A stretch of 64,000 nucleotides of DNA, from the NCBI GenBank assembly GCA_018780035.1, contig JADMKE010000006.1:1-64000 (forward strand), read 5' to 3'. The notes beneath the pieces were generated by a model that ran no database searches, was not told the origin of the DNA, and was given only the letters and a program-made list of their open reading frames with translations. The translations under genes and the position numbers were made by a program. Source of the stretch: Candidatus Sericytochromatia bacterium (GTDB taxonomy: Bacteria > Cyanobacteriota > Sericytochromatia > UBA7694). Shown here piece by piece: positions 26,889 to 35,987 of this stretch (within the stretch, counting starts at the first letter, position 1; each line of letters opens with the position of its first letter).

Positions 26889-27173
26889 TTAAACCAGAAA
26901 GTTGCGGCCTTCGTCCATCAATTGTTGGCAACTGGTAAAGGTGCGTGTGGTGTAGATTTTGCTCACATCATAAATTTGGAGGGCTTTAAAAGCTGGTTTC
27001 TCTGCAATTTTTTCAACATATAAATGCAGCATTTCGAGCTTGGGTGCCCCCTGATTAAACTCGATAAACTGTCTTCCCACCTGCATAATCAGTTCTCCAG
27101 AGGGCTTTTCGACCGCGATGCCAACGATTTTATCGTACATGGTACGCAAATAGCGAAAGCGATAGACTGACAT
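26889..27173 (-). CDS. Hypothetical 94-aa protein
   Basis: A small soluble protein (begins MSVYRFRYLRTMYDKIVGIA) with alternating strand and helix character and no signal peptide. Its ATG shares one base with the stop of the TPR gene upstream (TAATG), a sign of translational coupling. It is the last gene of the operon starting with the ATPase at 29482. I do not recognise a family. Confidence 0.75.
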   Translation of the reverse strand: MSVYRFRYLRTMYDKIVGIAVEKPSGELIMQVGRQFIEFNQGAPKLEMLHLYVEKIAEKPAFKALQIYDVSKIYTTRTFTSCQQLMDEGRNFLV

Positions 27174-27655
27174 TATTGGCCTCCTTCAGCGGGAATGGCA
27201 CTCTTTTCTTTTTCCAGTTTGGCAATCAGCGCCTCTACATCTGCCCGATCTTTTTCTTTGAGTTGTTCTGGCGGTACTGCTTTTAAATAGGTTTGCAAAG
27301 AGACAATGGCCTCTGCGAATTTTCCCTGATCGCGAAAAATCAAGCCTTTGACTTTGTGGGGCATGGCTGCTTTGGGGTTGATTTTAAGCACGGCATCAAG
27401 TTGAACCAGGGCCTTGGGATATTCTTTTTTCAGACTGTAAATCAAGGCCAGTGAAATATAGGCTTTTTCAAATTTGGGATCGACGGCCAAGGCCTGTAAA
27501 TAGGCGTCTTGGGCTTTTGCATACGATTTTTGACCTGCAAAAATTTGGCCTTGCTGAAAATAGTCTTCAGCACTGGTCTCTGCCCATGCAGGGGAAATCA
27601 TCAGATTCAGGCTGGCCAATGCCGCCAAAAATGTGAGTGAAAGGGCTTTCATCAA
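27173..27655 (-). CDS. Exported TPR protein
   Basis: A signal peptide (MKALSLTFLAALASLNLMIS, cleavage after AWA) is followed by about three tetratricopeptide repeats: AEDYFQQGQIFAGQKSYAKA, AYISLALIYSLKKEYPKALVQL and PHKVKGLIFRDQGKFAEAI. TPRs hold protein partners; this one should lie in the periplasm or be surface-attached. It starts 12 bases after the ATPase gene and is coupled to the small gene after it. Confidence 0.85.
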   Translation of the reverse strand: MMKALSLTFLAALASLNLMISPAWAETSAEDYFQQGQIFAGQKSYAKAQDAYLQALAVDPKFEKAYISLALIYSLKKEYPKALVQLDAVLKINPKAAMPHKVKGLIFRDQGKFAEAIVSLQTYLKAVPPEQLKEKDRADVEALIAKLEKEKSAIPAEGGQ

Positions 27656-27667
27656 TACATACCTCTG

Positions 27668-29482
27668 TTAATGGTCTCCGAGCAGGAAGAGATCGCTCAT
27701 AAAGCGCATTTCTTCATGTTCAATGGGTTCGGGGTTGGCCACTTCGGCCATAATAAACTGTGAGCCGTTCGGATCTTTTTTGCGGAACCAGCCCAAAGAG
27801 CGGGACATTGAGCGAATTTTGTGTTTGACTTCCTGCGGGATCGAACAGGAGAGCATTTCCGCTGCGAGGCGGTCGCAGAAGTCCAATTGGCTATTCATAT
27901 AATGGGACACCAGATTGACGTAGTGGCGGTAAGCGACCCGGAAGTCGAGATGGAAATAATAATACATGGCATCAACCAGCAAATTGAGGTTTTGTGGCTG
28001 CTGTTTGACCAATTCAGCCATATAGGTATAAGCACCACGCATGATCTCATCGAAGAGATCTTCCATTTCCTGTTTAAAATAGCCGCGCAAAGTGCGCTTC
28101 ATAAACTCCATCATCTCCCCTTCGGGGCTGACAAAAGAATAGCGTTGGCTGAGGGTTTCCAAGGTGCGTTGAACGTTCATGACGCCCGCGAGATGCTGGA
28201 AAAGCTCTGGATAAAAGCGATTCATCAGGGCCAGCACTGCCAGCAGATGTTGGTCCGCTTTGGGGATTTCGTCGAGCATGATATAAGCGATGTACTTGTT
28301 GATTTTATCGCCATAATCGTCTCCGGGCCATTCCAGAAACTTGAGCGTGGGTGACTGTACTACCTGACTATTGGCCGCAGGCAGACCCTGTTGCAGGGCG
28401 AAGAGACGGGCTTGGCGGGTGGGGCCCGGATCTGCTGTTTGCGCGGGTTCTTTGCTGGCAATATGTTGCAGGGCAGAGGCAATCATGGCCACACAGAGCG
28501 GATTGCCGCCCGAGAGGCGGTGGGCAGAGACCACGACTTTGGGGTCGCTGATCTGGGTCTGGTGGGCGAGTAAATGCCCGGTTTCAAAGACAGAAAAGGG
28601 ATGCAGTGCAACACAGGAGGCCACATTGCCAAATTCTTGCAGATAGGTGGTGTGTAAATCGGTTTCTCCGGCAATCACAAAGATCAGCTCTTTTTGAAAA
28701 CTCTTTAAAAAACTGTGCCGGAACCACTCTTCGGAGCGTTCAAAGGTTTCAAAATTATCCAAATACAAAATCACGCGAAAATGGCTTGCCATTTGGTCCA
28801 CGGCTTGGGCAAAGCGTTTGACAATTTCCCCTTTGGTATTCACTGCCGGAGGGGCAATCGGCGTTCTCTGAGCGGCTTCCATGGCTTGCATATTGCGGTT
28901 GACGCTGCGGGCAATGTCTTTGACATTTTGTTTACCACCAGCGCTTTTTTTGATATCGATGCTGGAGATCGAGCCGTATGCCGCTTTGACTGGGTTGACC
29001 CGAACGGGGCCTGAGGGAGTGGGGGCGGGAGCTGCTGTTGCGGGCAAATTGCTACCTGGAACCCCCAGCGGGGAGGCTTCTTTGATTAAATTGTCCCAAA
29101 AATCAAAAACGGGCTGAAAATGGGGCTTGAGCTGCGGTTCTGTATTGACCACGGCACGGGTCAATTCAACCACAAAACTCTCTTCAGCCGTGGCCTCAGA
29201 TTGCGCAATTTTAGAACAGTCAAACCAAATGTCCAAAGGCTGAAAACCCAGTTCTCCCCGTTCGCAATCTTCATAAATGGTGCGCAACAAGGTGCTTTTG
29301 CCTGAGCCCACAGGGCCGTAAAAATAAAAAAGATTGGGGTAATCTCTCACTTTGAGCCCTGAGCTGACACGGTTCTCCATCTGGCGGATGGCATATTTCA
29401 CAGCAGCTATTTCAGCTCTTCTGCCAATCAGTCCTGAATAGAGTTTGAGAATCCCCGCTTTTTTTCGCTCAATAAAACTCAC
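27668..29482 (-). CDS. STAND-like P-loop ATPase, 604 aa
   Basis: GTG at 29482 gives MSFIERKKAG. Residues about 18-25 (LIGRRAEI) and the P-loop GPVGSGKST at about 54-62 are followed by Walker B VILYLDNFETFER near 245 and FVIAGETDLHTTY (sensor-type strand). This resembles the ORC/STAND class of regulatory ATPases. Residues about 150-225 are a disordered insert. After the ATPase, about residues 395-480 (ADQHLLAVLALMNRFYPE, ending FVSPEGEMMEFM) look like a winged helix, then a helical C-terminus. There is no effector domain that I can name. It heads an operon with an exported TPR protein and a 94-aa protein. Confidence 0.82.
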   Translation of the reverse strand: MSFIERKKAGILKLYSGLIGRRAEIAAVKYAIRQMENRVSSGLKVRDYPNLFYFYGPVGSGKSTLLRTIYEDCERGELGFQPLDIWFDCSKIAQSEATAEESFVVELTRAVVNTEPQLKPHFQPVFDFWDNLIKEASPLGVPGSNLPATAAPAPTPSGPVRVNPVKAAYGSISSIDIKKSAGGKQNVKDIARSVNRNMQAMEAAQRTPIAPPAVNTKGEIVKRFAQAVDQMASHFRVILYLDNFETFERSEEWFRHSFLKSFQKELIFVIAGETDLHTTYLQEFGNVASCVALHPFSVFETGHLLAHQTQISDPKVVVSAHRLSGGNPLCVAMIASALQHIASKEPAQTADPGPTRQARLFALQQGLPAANSQVVQSPTLKFLEWPGDDYGDKINKYIAYIMLDEIPKADQHLLAVLALMNRFYPELFQHLAGVMNVQRTLETLSQRYSFVSPEGEMMEFMKRTLRGYFKQEMEDLFDEIMRGAYTYMAELVKQQPQNLNLLVDAMYYYFHLDFRVAYRHYVNLVSHYMNSQLDFCDRLAAEMLSCSIPQEVKHKIRSMSRSLGWFRKKDPNGSQFIMAEVANPEPIEHEEMRFMSDLFLLGDH

Positions 29483-29693
29483 GCTGTCCGCCCTGGTTAT
29501 AGAGTAAGATATCTAGCCCATTTTAACATGCTTACTCTGATCGCTCAGGAGAAACTCGCTTCACTGGCATTGCCATCTAGAAGTGCAATGAATCAGGGCT
29601 TATTTGTCTTATACCCACTTCGGGACAAAATTTAAAAAACGGCAAAGAGGGCATCTGTTACAATGACAAAACCTCTTTTAAAACAGGCCGAAT

Positions 29694-32168
29694 TTGAGTA
29701 AACGTATTCCGGTCCAATCGATTATGCATCCTGGCTTAGAGTGTGCCTCTGCTGACTTAAGTGTGGCAGAAGTGGTGGCTTTGATGCATCAACACCGCAT
29801 TGGTGCAATGATCATTGGTACACCTGCTGAGATGGTGGGCATTTTTTCGGAGCGGGATCTGCTCAATAAAGTGGTGGGGCCAGGTTTGGATATCCATGCC
29901 ACCCCAGTCAAAACCGTGATGACAGCTTCGCTTTTGACTTTGCCCGGTGAGGCAGATATCAATCAGGCGCTGAAATTGATGGAGAGCCACAATATTCGGC
30001 ATTTGCCGATTGTCGATGCTGCAGGCTGTGGGATTGGTATGTTGGGCATGCGCGACCTGATGAAGACCATGGTTCAACATTTGGAGCGTGAAAACGAGGC
30101 ACTGAGTCAATTAGACAGGCTTAAAGACGAGTTCTTGGCCAATACTTCTCACGAATTGCGCACGCCTTTAAATGGCATTATTGGCATTGCGGAGTCGATG
30201 CTCGATGGGGCTACGGGTGAATTGAGTGCCTCTCAGCTGTACAATCTCTCATTGGTGGTGGCCAGTGGTCGCCGCTTGGCCAATTTGGTCAATGATATTC
30301 TGGATTTCTCGAAACTCAAGCACCGCACCCTGGAACTCAATTTGCGTCCAGTCAGTTTGCGCTCATTGGCCGATGTGGTTTTAACCATTTTGATGCACCT
30401 CACCCACAACAAACCCCTCAACTTACACAATGCCATTCCGACAGAGATGGTGGCAGTCTTGGCCGACGAAAATCGCTTGCAGCAGATTCTCTACAATTTG
30501 GTGGGCAATGCCATCAAGTTTACCGATTTGGGGCTGATCGAAATTTCGGCCCGCCAAGTGGGAGCGCAAGTCCATGTCTCCGTCTGCGATACGGGCCGGG
30601 GAATTCCCCAAGACCAAATCACGCGTATCTTTGAGTCGTTTGAGCAGGGGGAGGGGGTGGTGGAGCGGGAATTTGGCGGCACAGGTATTGGGTTGGCCAT
30701 TACCCGTCAATTGGTGGAATTGCACGGAGGAAAGATCTGGGTTGAATCTCACCCTGGAGAAGGCTCTGTGTTTACCTTTGATTTGCCAGCCTCTGTCGAC
30801 TTGGCAGAACCCCTTTACCAACCCATGGCCAACGAGGAACTCTCGCAGCTTCAGTTTTATCACGATGAGGCCCCGCTCTTTGCGGAGTCCGATGGCGTTC
30901 AGGCTGAAGGGGCCCGTGGGGATGGTTTTCGGATTTTGATCGTCGATGATGAGCCCATTAATGGTCAGGTTTTGGCCAATTTATTGTCTTTGGAACAGTA
31001 CCAGATTTTTCAGGCCCGCGATGGGAATGAAGCCTTGTTGGCCTTGGACTCTGATACCCGTTTTGATCTGGTCTTATTGGACATTATGATGCCCCGCATG
31101 TCGGGTTATGAGGTCTGTCGCCAGATTCGCCAGCGCTATCCGGCCACAGAATTGCCCGTGGTGATGCTGACGGCCAAGAATCAGGTCTCGGATTTGGTCG
31201 AAGGCTTTCAGATGGGGGCCAACGACTATCTCACCAAACCTTTTTCGAAAAATGAACTGCGGGCGCGGATCAAGACCCATATTGAATTGGCCAAGATCAA
31301 TATGGCTTACAGCCGCTTTGTGCCCCGTGAATTTTTGGGCTATTTGGGCCATGAGAGCATTGTACAGGTGCGTTTGGGTGACCAGGTACAAAAACAAATG
31401 ACGATTTTTTTTACGGATATCCGTTCGTTTACAACCCTGTCTGAGACCATGAGTCCCAAAGAGAATTTTGACTTTCTCAACTCCTACCTCAGCCGTGTCA
31501 GTCCCGTGATTCGTCAAAACCGGGGTTTTATTGATAAATACATTGGCGATGCAATTATGGCGCTTTTTCCCGAGAGCCCGGCTGATGCCATTGAAGCTGC
31601 CTTGGAAATGCTCGATGTGGTCTATGCTTATAACCCCAGCAGAATTGCAAGGGGCTTTGAACCGATTGAAATTGGCTTTGGCGTACACACAGGCTCGTTG
31701 ATGCTGGGTACAATTGGCGAAAATGAGCGCATGGAGGGAACCGTGATCTCCGATGCGGTTAATTTGGCCTCACGCATGGAGGGCCTAACCAAAATTTATG
31801 GGGCTGCAATTATTCTCAGCGAACAGGTTTTGACCCATTTGCCCGAACCAGAGAAATACCCCCTGCGGCCTTTGGGGCAGGTGCGGGTCAAAGGCAAAAA
31901 TAAATCTGTGCGGATTTTTGAATTGATCGACCGCCGAGATACACCCGGCAATCGGCTGAAACGTGCGACCAGCAAGCGCTTTGCCCAGGGGTTAGAGGCG
32001 TATGAACAGGGGCTTTATGACGTGGCTTTGCTGGCGTTTGGCGAAGTCAAAGCCGCGAACCCTGAGGATTTAGCGGCTGAATTGTATTTGGACTTTTGCC
32101 AACAGGCCCAGGCGTTTGGCCAAGAACATGGGCCCAGCAAATTATACTCAGATATCAAAGGTCACTGA
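29694..32168 (+). CDS. CBS-histidine kinase-receiver-class III adenylate cyclase fusion
   Basis: The start is TTG 29694 (AGG about 8 bases upstream), needed to include the first CBS strand. Domains in order: two CBS domains (about 7-125; they usually bind adenine nucleotides); a short coil; HisKA with phospho-His in NTSHELRTPL (near 153); HATPase (about 255-365; GRGIPQDQ, GGTGIGLAI); receiver (about 410-530; DDEP and phospho-Asp in LVLLDIMMP near 462; Lys in YLTKPF); class III cyclase (about 560-735). The cyclase keeps both metal Asps (FFTDIRSF and YIGDAIMALF), a Lys in DKYIGD and an Asp before AVNLASRME, which points to ATP as substrate. A helical tail follows. No membrane span is seen, so it is cytoplasmic: energy or redox state to phosphorelay to cAMP is the inferred logic. 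Confidence 0.92.
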   Translation: MSKRIPVQSIMHPGLECASADLSVAEVVALMHQHRIGAMIIGTPAEMVGIFSERDLLNKVVGPGLDIHATPVKTVMTASLLTLPGEADINQALKLMESHNIRHLPIVDAAGCGIGMLGMRDLMKTMVQHLERENEALSQLDRLKDEFLANTSHELRTPLNGIIGIAESMLDGATGELSASQLYNLSLVVASGRRLANLVNDILDFSKLKHRTLELNLRPVSLRSLADVVLTILMHLTHNKPLNLHNAIPTEMVAVLADENRLQQILYNLVGNAIKFTDLGLIEISARQVGAQVHVSVCDTGRGIPQDQITRIFESFEQGEGVVEREFGGTGIGLAITRQLVELHGGKIWVESHPGEGSVFTFDLPASVDLAEPLYQPMANEELSQLQFYHDEAPLFAESDGVQAEGARGDGFRILIVDDEPINGQVLANLLSLEQYQIFQARDGNEALLALDSDTRFDLVLLDIMMPRMSGYEVCRQIRQRYPATELPVVMLTAKNQVSDLVEGFQMGANDYLTKPFSKNELRARIKTHIELAKINMAYSRFVPREFLGYLGHESIVQVRLGDQVQKQMTIFFTDIRSFTTLSETMSPKENFDFLNSYLSRVSPVIRQNRGFIDKYIGDAIMALFPESPADAIEAALEMLDVVYAYNPSRIARGFEPIEIGFGVHTGSLMLGTIGENERMEGTVISDAVNLASRMEGLTKIYGAAIILSEQVLTHLPEPEKYPLRPLGQVRVKGKNKSVRIFELIDRRDTPGNRLKRATSKRFAQGLEAYEQGLYDVALLAFGEVKAANPEDLAAELYLDFCQQAQAFGQEHGPSKLYSDIKGH

Positions 32169-32192
32169 AACTCAGCTTTTCATGTTCCAAAA

Positions 32193-32220
32193 AGAAAGCC
32201 CCCGCATGCGGGGGCTTTCT
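32193..32220. terminator. Strong palindromic terminator
   Basis: AGAAAGCCCCCGC pairs with GCGGGGGCTTTCT with only two loop bases (perfect dyad). It follows the cyclase gene by 24 bases; the convergent M14 gene ends at 32298 on the other strand. Confidence 0.75.
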
Positions 32221-32223
32221 GGT

Positions 32224-32268
32224 TTCTACGCTATTGGGACAGGGTCTTCTACGCTATCGGGACGGTTT
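32224..32268. repeat. Imperfect tandem repeat, about 24 bp x 2
   Basis: TTCTACGCTATTGGGACAGG (from 32224) recurs as TTCTACGCTATCGGGACGGT (from 32248). It sits between the terminator and the 3' end of the M14 gene. No role is evident. Confidence 0.5.
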
Positions 32269-32297
32269 TCTCTACATCAACGATCAAACTTTTCTGC

Positions 32298-33554
32298 CTA
32301 TCTTCTGGCAGGAAAGGTGTTAATCATGTTCAACATGTTTAACCACAGGGGACGGTGTTGGACCCACATTCTTTCCACATCGGAATAAGCAGGCCGGAAA
32401 CTGCTGCCCACTTCCATGCCCATCGAGAAGGCACGGTGTTTGACATAGCCATAATCATCGGTTGTACCTGTGGTGGGATAGAGCAATGTCAGGCTTGTGC
32501 CGCCTTCATAGCCAATTTTGCCAAAGGTGGCATTGTACAGATTTTTGTAAATATTGACTTCGGGGATGGGTTTCTCGCTGGAACCAATCGGCCAGAAGAA
32601 CATATCGCCGTAGGCATGAATATCTACAGATGCGGTGATTTTTTTGCGGGTATACATATTCTGAACGGCTTGGGTTTCGGGCTCAGAAGCTGCGCGGGGA
32701 CCGCTGTAGGTTTCGCTGCCGGGGCTGAGCAAGCCATTTTTCCAGCTGCTGGGCACGTTCATTCCTTCATAATTCCAGTAGGCATCAAAATTGCGGTTGA
32801 TATCGACACCCGAACCATTGAGGTTTTTGCGTTGCCAGCTATTGCCCTGCTCCACCTGAATACGTCCATCGACGTTGACCATGGGCAAAACAACCAACTC
32901 GCGGGTATTGACCAATTCGGTGATCTGGGGATCTTTACCATATTGGCTCAGCAATTCTTCGATCAAACGCATGGTGATCTCAACGGGGGCCAATTCACGG
33001 GCGTGAACACCTGCGGTCAACATCAGGGTCGGTTTGGCGGTGCGGTTCTGTTTGTTGGTGACTGAAATAGACCAAATATCGTTCTGAGGGGCTTTGCCCT
33101 GGGTTTTGAGCCAAGTATCGCCGACGTCTTCCAGGGTAACCAGATTGGGGTACTGGGCAGCAAACGCTTTGAGTTTTTCGGTCATTTGGGCATAGGTCAT
33201 GTAGCCGCCGGGCAGGCCACCGCGCACGTCCATGCTGGGCTCGCGGCTTTGAGAGACTTGTATGCCTTGGGCTTGCATGGCTTGGATTTCTGCTTGGGTG
33301 ACACGGGCTTTGGCTGTTTTTTGGGCAGGTTGTAAACCAAAGAGGTCGACACCGGCTGTGCCCATATTAATAATTTGGTTGCGGTTTTGCCAGCGTACTT
33401 CAACGACCTGTTTGGGCTGACCGGCTGCAAAAGAACCCACGGTGGCAGGATTATTTCCGGGCAAGAGACCTTGAGGCAGGGACTGAATGCCACTGCAAGA
33501 AGCCAGGAATAAACTTGATAAAAGACCCAATCCGACGATACTGCGTTTTTTCAT
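32298..33554 (-). CDS. M14-family zinc carboxypeptidase, lipoprotein
   Basis: ATG 33554 (MKKRSIVGLG) follows GAGGTAATT directly and opens a lipoprotein signal with lipobox LASC, so I prefer it to the ATG at 33587. The 418-aa protein has all M14 hallmarks: HARE (zinc HxxE), RKNLNGSGVDINRNFD (substrate Arg and Asn-Arg), DIHAYGD (third zinc ligand His), DDYGYVKH (Tyr) and MGMEVG (catalytic Glu). It should trim C-terminal residues from peptides at the envelope. A lipoprotein gene lies 36 bases upstream on the same strand. Confidence 0.92.
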   Translation of the reverse strand: MKKRSIVGLGLLSSLFLASCSGIQSLPQGLLPGNNPATVGSFAAGQPKQVVEVRWQNRNQIINMGTAGVDLFGLQPAQKTAKARVTQAEIQAMQAQGIQVSQSREPSMDVRGGLPGGYMTYAQMTEKLKAFAAQYPNLVTLEDVGDTWLKTQGKAPQNDIWSISVTNKQNRTAKPTLMLTAGVHARELAPVEITMRLIEELLSQYGKDPQITELVNTRELVVLPMVNVDGRIQVEQGNSWQRKNLNGSGVDINRNFDAYWNYEGMNVPSSWKNGLLSPGSETYSGPRAASEPETQAVQNMYTRKKITASVDIHAYGDMFFWPIGSSEKPIPEVNIYKNLYNATFGKIGYEGGTSLTLLYPTTGTTDDYGYVKHRAFSMGMEVGSSFRPAYSDVERMWVQHRPLWLNMLNMINTFPARR

Positions 33555-33590
33555 AATTACCTCAGTTAATTTCAGTACACCAATCACAGT

Positions 33591-34571
33591 TTACAACTTA
33601 AAGATATTCGCGGGAATATCCTGCTTAATCTCAAAGCTTTTTAATAGATAGCGCAGATAAGGTTCTGTGCCAGTACCTTCAAAGGCTTCCCAGTAGCGAA
33701 TGGCATAGGTTTTGGGGTCGTAGGCCATGTGTTCGTACTGGATACGGCTGTCCAGCGTGTTGGGAGCGCTGGACGTAATTTTGGCGACGTAAGTTTCCTG
33801 TCCGTCGACCGTGGTTTTGCCAATCAATTGGGCAGAATAAATCGGCTCAGCCAAGCGTTTGGCCATGCCAATAAAATCGGTTTGGTAAAGAGCGTAATTA
33901 TTGACCGACGCGATCTGATCATCTTTTTGATCCAGTTCGGTGGTAATAAAACTCAATGCGCCACCGGGTCTGACTTTGACCCGTTTGGAGCCCACGCTGT
34001 AGAGCAATTTGGTACCTGCATTGCGGGGAGAGCTGGCCATGACTTCGATTTTGACTTGGCTGCCCATTTTGTAAAAATGCAGGTGGTTTTCGGTTTTTTT
34101 ACCGCTTTCCAAACCGCGCTCACTTTGGTGGGCCACTGCTTCGAGGGCGTTGGCATTGAGAATCCGGCTCGAAATTTCTTGCAAAATATTGGTTTTGCTA
34201 GAGGGCGCGACGCTCTCTTCGGCTGAAGCCTTGGTTGTTGCGGTCTTTGCGACTGTTTTGTTGGGGGCAGACGCTGTGATGTCACCGGGCAAGGCCCCTT
34301 CGTCTGAACTGGCGACAGAAGCAGACCCACTGGGGCTTGTTCCCTTTTGCAAAGCATCAATGCGCCCCTTGATTGATTGAATGGAGCTGAGAATGCTTTG
34401 CATGTCTTGGGCGGCTTTGGCACTGGGTGCCGGGGGCTTGGCATATTGGCGAACATAACTGGCCTGTTCTTCGGTGAGTGGCAAGGTCTCTAACGATGCA
34501 GAGGAGCGACCACAGGCTGCTAAAAAGAGCAGACTGACGCTCAATAAACCAATCACACGTTGTCGGTACAT
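33591..34571 (-). CDS. Lipoprotein, possibly LolA/DUF1571-like fold
   Basis: A signal with lipobox FLAAC is followed by a disordered, Ser/Ala-rich stretch (to about residue 125). The folded part, about residues 130-326, has HFYKMGSQVKIEVMASS, KRVKVRPGGALSFITTEL and a C-terminal YDPKTYAIRYWEAFEG. These alternate as in LolA-like or DUF1571 beta-sheet proteins, but that match is from pattern only. It is probably cotranscribed with the M14 carboxypeptidase downstream. Confidence 0.75.
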   Translation of the reverse strand: MYRQRVIGLLSVSLLFLAACGRSSASLETLPLTEEQASYVRQYAKPPAPSAKAAQDMQSILSSIQSIKGRIDALQKGTSPSGSASVASSDEGALPGDITASAPNKTVAKTATTKASAEESVAPSSKTNILQEISSRILNANALEAVAHQSERGLESGKKTENHLHFYKMGSQVKIEVMASSPRNAGTKLLYSVGSKRVKVRPGGALSFITTELDQKDDQIASVNNYALYQTDFIGMAKRLAEPIYSAQLIGKTTVDGQETYVAKITSSAPNTLDSRIQYEHMAYDPKTYAIRYWEAFEGTGTEPYLRYLLKSFEIKQDIPANIFKL

Positions 34572-34640
34572 GGAAAACCTCTGGAACAGGATAAGAATTA
34601 TATAGATTAAATTTAGATAAACTTGCGTTTAAAACACAAG

Positions 34641-35276
34641 TTAACCAATCTTGATGCGAATGGTGTGGCGCAAGGGCTCGTGGCTGTTTTTATGCAGGGG
34701 GCCGTAAAGAGAGTCAGCATGGACTTTGTCACAGGCTTTGCGGACTGTATCCAATAAGTCATCAGAACCGCGGCGTTCGCTGAGTTTGCGCAAGATATCC
34801 AGATTGATCTGTTTGCCTGCTGCGCCCGTCATGGCCGGAGCCAGGTGCTCGCGGGAGCGGTATTTACCAGGAATGGAAATCAACTCGCTGGCTTCAAGCA
34901 GGGCTGTGGCCTGAACTTTGCTGCTGGGGCGGGCTTTGCGGGGTTTGCGGCACTTTGCTGGGTCGATTTCGTCGGAGGTGCTACCGTGGCTGATGGCTGT
35001 GCGTAAAGTCGCCAAACGGGTTTCTTTGTGGGTTTCGACTTCGTCGAGACAGTGGGGATCTGTCAGGCTGCGGGAGGAAATACATTCACCGGTGCGGCCC
35101 AAGCTGCCCGAAAAGTTTTCAGACACCCATTCTGCGTTCTCGGCATCGGCCTGCTCTTCGACAAAGTCAAAGCTCAACATGCAGGGCTGACCTGACGGCA
35201 ATGTTAAAGGACCCGTGCGGCTGTGGCGGGGTTGGGGTTTGCCGAATTGTTCAATCAGGTGGAGAACGCGGTTCAT
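34641..35276 (-). CDS. Hypothetical 211-aa protein
   Basis: A soluble, basic, partly disordered protein. N-terminal MNRVLHLIEQFGKPQPRHSR leads into a Pro/Gly-rich stretch; a Lys/Arg-rich segment (CRKPRKARPSSK) lies near residue 110; the last 70 residues are helical (LDILRKLSERRGSDDLLD). There is no signal peptide. A dyad lies upstream at 35312-35338. I recognise no family, and the DNA shows ordinary codon use for the window. Confidence 0.65.
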   Translation of the reverse strand: MNRVLHLIEQFGKPQPRHSRTGPLTLPSGQPCMLSFDFVEEQADAENAEWVSENFSGSLGRTGECISSRSLTDPHCLDEVETHKETRLATLRTAISHGSTSDEIDPAKCRKPRKARPSSKVQATALLEASELISIPGKYRSREHLAPAMTGAAGKQINLDILRKLSERRGSDDLLDTVRKACDKVHADSLYGPLHKNSHEPLRHTIRIKIG

Positions 35277-35311
35277 TTGGCCTCGAAAAGGTGTTTCTTG
35301 ATTATCATATA

Positions 35312-35338
35312 GTTAAGCTGTGTTAAAACTTGCTTAAC
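35312..35338. promoter_or_regulatory. Inverted repeat between divergent genes (possible operator)
   Basis: GTTAAGC (35312-35318) and GCTTAAC (35332-35338) are perfect 7-bp arms 13 bases apart, in the AT-rich space between divergent genes at 35276 (minus) and 35435 (plus). A minus-strand TATGAT lies beside it. No matching regulator gene is adjacent. Confidence 0.35.
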
Positions 35339-35434
35339 CATGTCATAAATTTATCACAAGATTACTTAACTTCGCAATTTGAATTCCAGGTGTTTTTGCT
35401 GAGAATTTCCTGAGAGGTGAGTAAAAGGTTTAAA

Positions 35435-35953
35435 ATGAAGAGCATGAACAAATATCTTTTCTCTCTTGGCCTGTCTTTTTCTCTCTTGGCCTGCACACCT
35501 TTAAATGCCGTTAAGATGGATTACCAGACCGTCACAGTGCAATCCTCAACCGCAACGCCACGGATGTTGGTCGAAAAAGGCCGCACCCAACTCGACTTTG
35601 GCTCTGGTGATCGCCGCCTGACCTTCCAATTTTCACCGGAGGCCGTGAAAAAGGTCTTTGGCCTCAAAGCTTTGGTCGATTTTCAGTTGGCAGAAGGTAC
35701 GCTGCAGGTGGGAGAGACTGTTTTGCAACTCAGAGTCAAGCCAGAAAGTCTCAAAGAAGATCTCTCTTATGCACTCGAATTGATTGGACTGGCTGAAAAT
35801 ACCCGAATTGTTCTGCAGGGCAAAGCCTATGACCCATCTGGCAAAGTACTGGGTGAACTGAATTACAATCGGCTGATCACCCAGCCCGTAGATAGGGTCA
35901 CTCTGGAGCAAATGTTAAACACCCTTCAGACAGATATCAACGCCAAACGCTGA
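35435..35953 (+). CDS. Small lipoprotein, unknown function
   Basis: ATG 35435 has AAGG 7 bases upstream; a GTG at 35417 and an ATG at 35444 are in the same frame. The signal ends in lipobox LLAC. The mature 150 residues look like a single beta-rich domain (TQLDFGSGDRRLTFQFSPEA, GTLQVGETVLQLRVKPESL, TRIVLQGKAYDPSGKVLG). No family is recognised. Its 3' end contains one arm of an inverted repeat. Confidence 0.75.
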   Translation: MKSMNKYLFSLGLSFSLLACTPLNAVKMDYQTVTVQSSTATPRMLVEKGRTQLDFGSGDRRLTFQFSPEAVKKVFGLKALVDFQLAEGTLQVGETVLQLRVKPESLKEDLSYALELIGLAENTRIVLQGKAYDPSGKVLGELNYNRLITQPVDRVTLEQMLNTLQTDINAKR

Positions 35954-35974
35954 TTTCTGTACCGAAGGGTGTTT
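35917..35974. repeat. Inverted repeat spanning the stop codon, weak terminator candidate
   Basis: AAACACCCTTC (35917-35927) and GAAGGGTGTTT (35964-35974) are perfect 11-bp arms with 36 bases between them, one arm inside the lipoprotein gene. No U-rich run follows on either strand, so termination is uncertain. Confidence 0.4.
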
Positions 35975-35987
35975 ATGCGCTTAAAGC

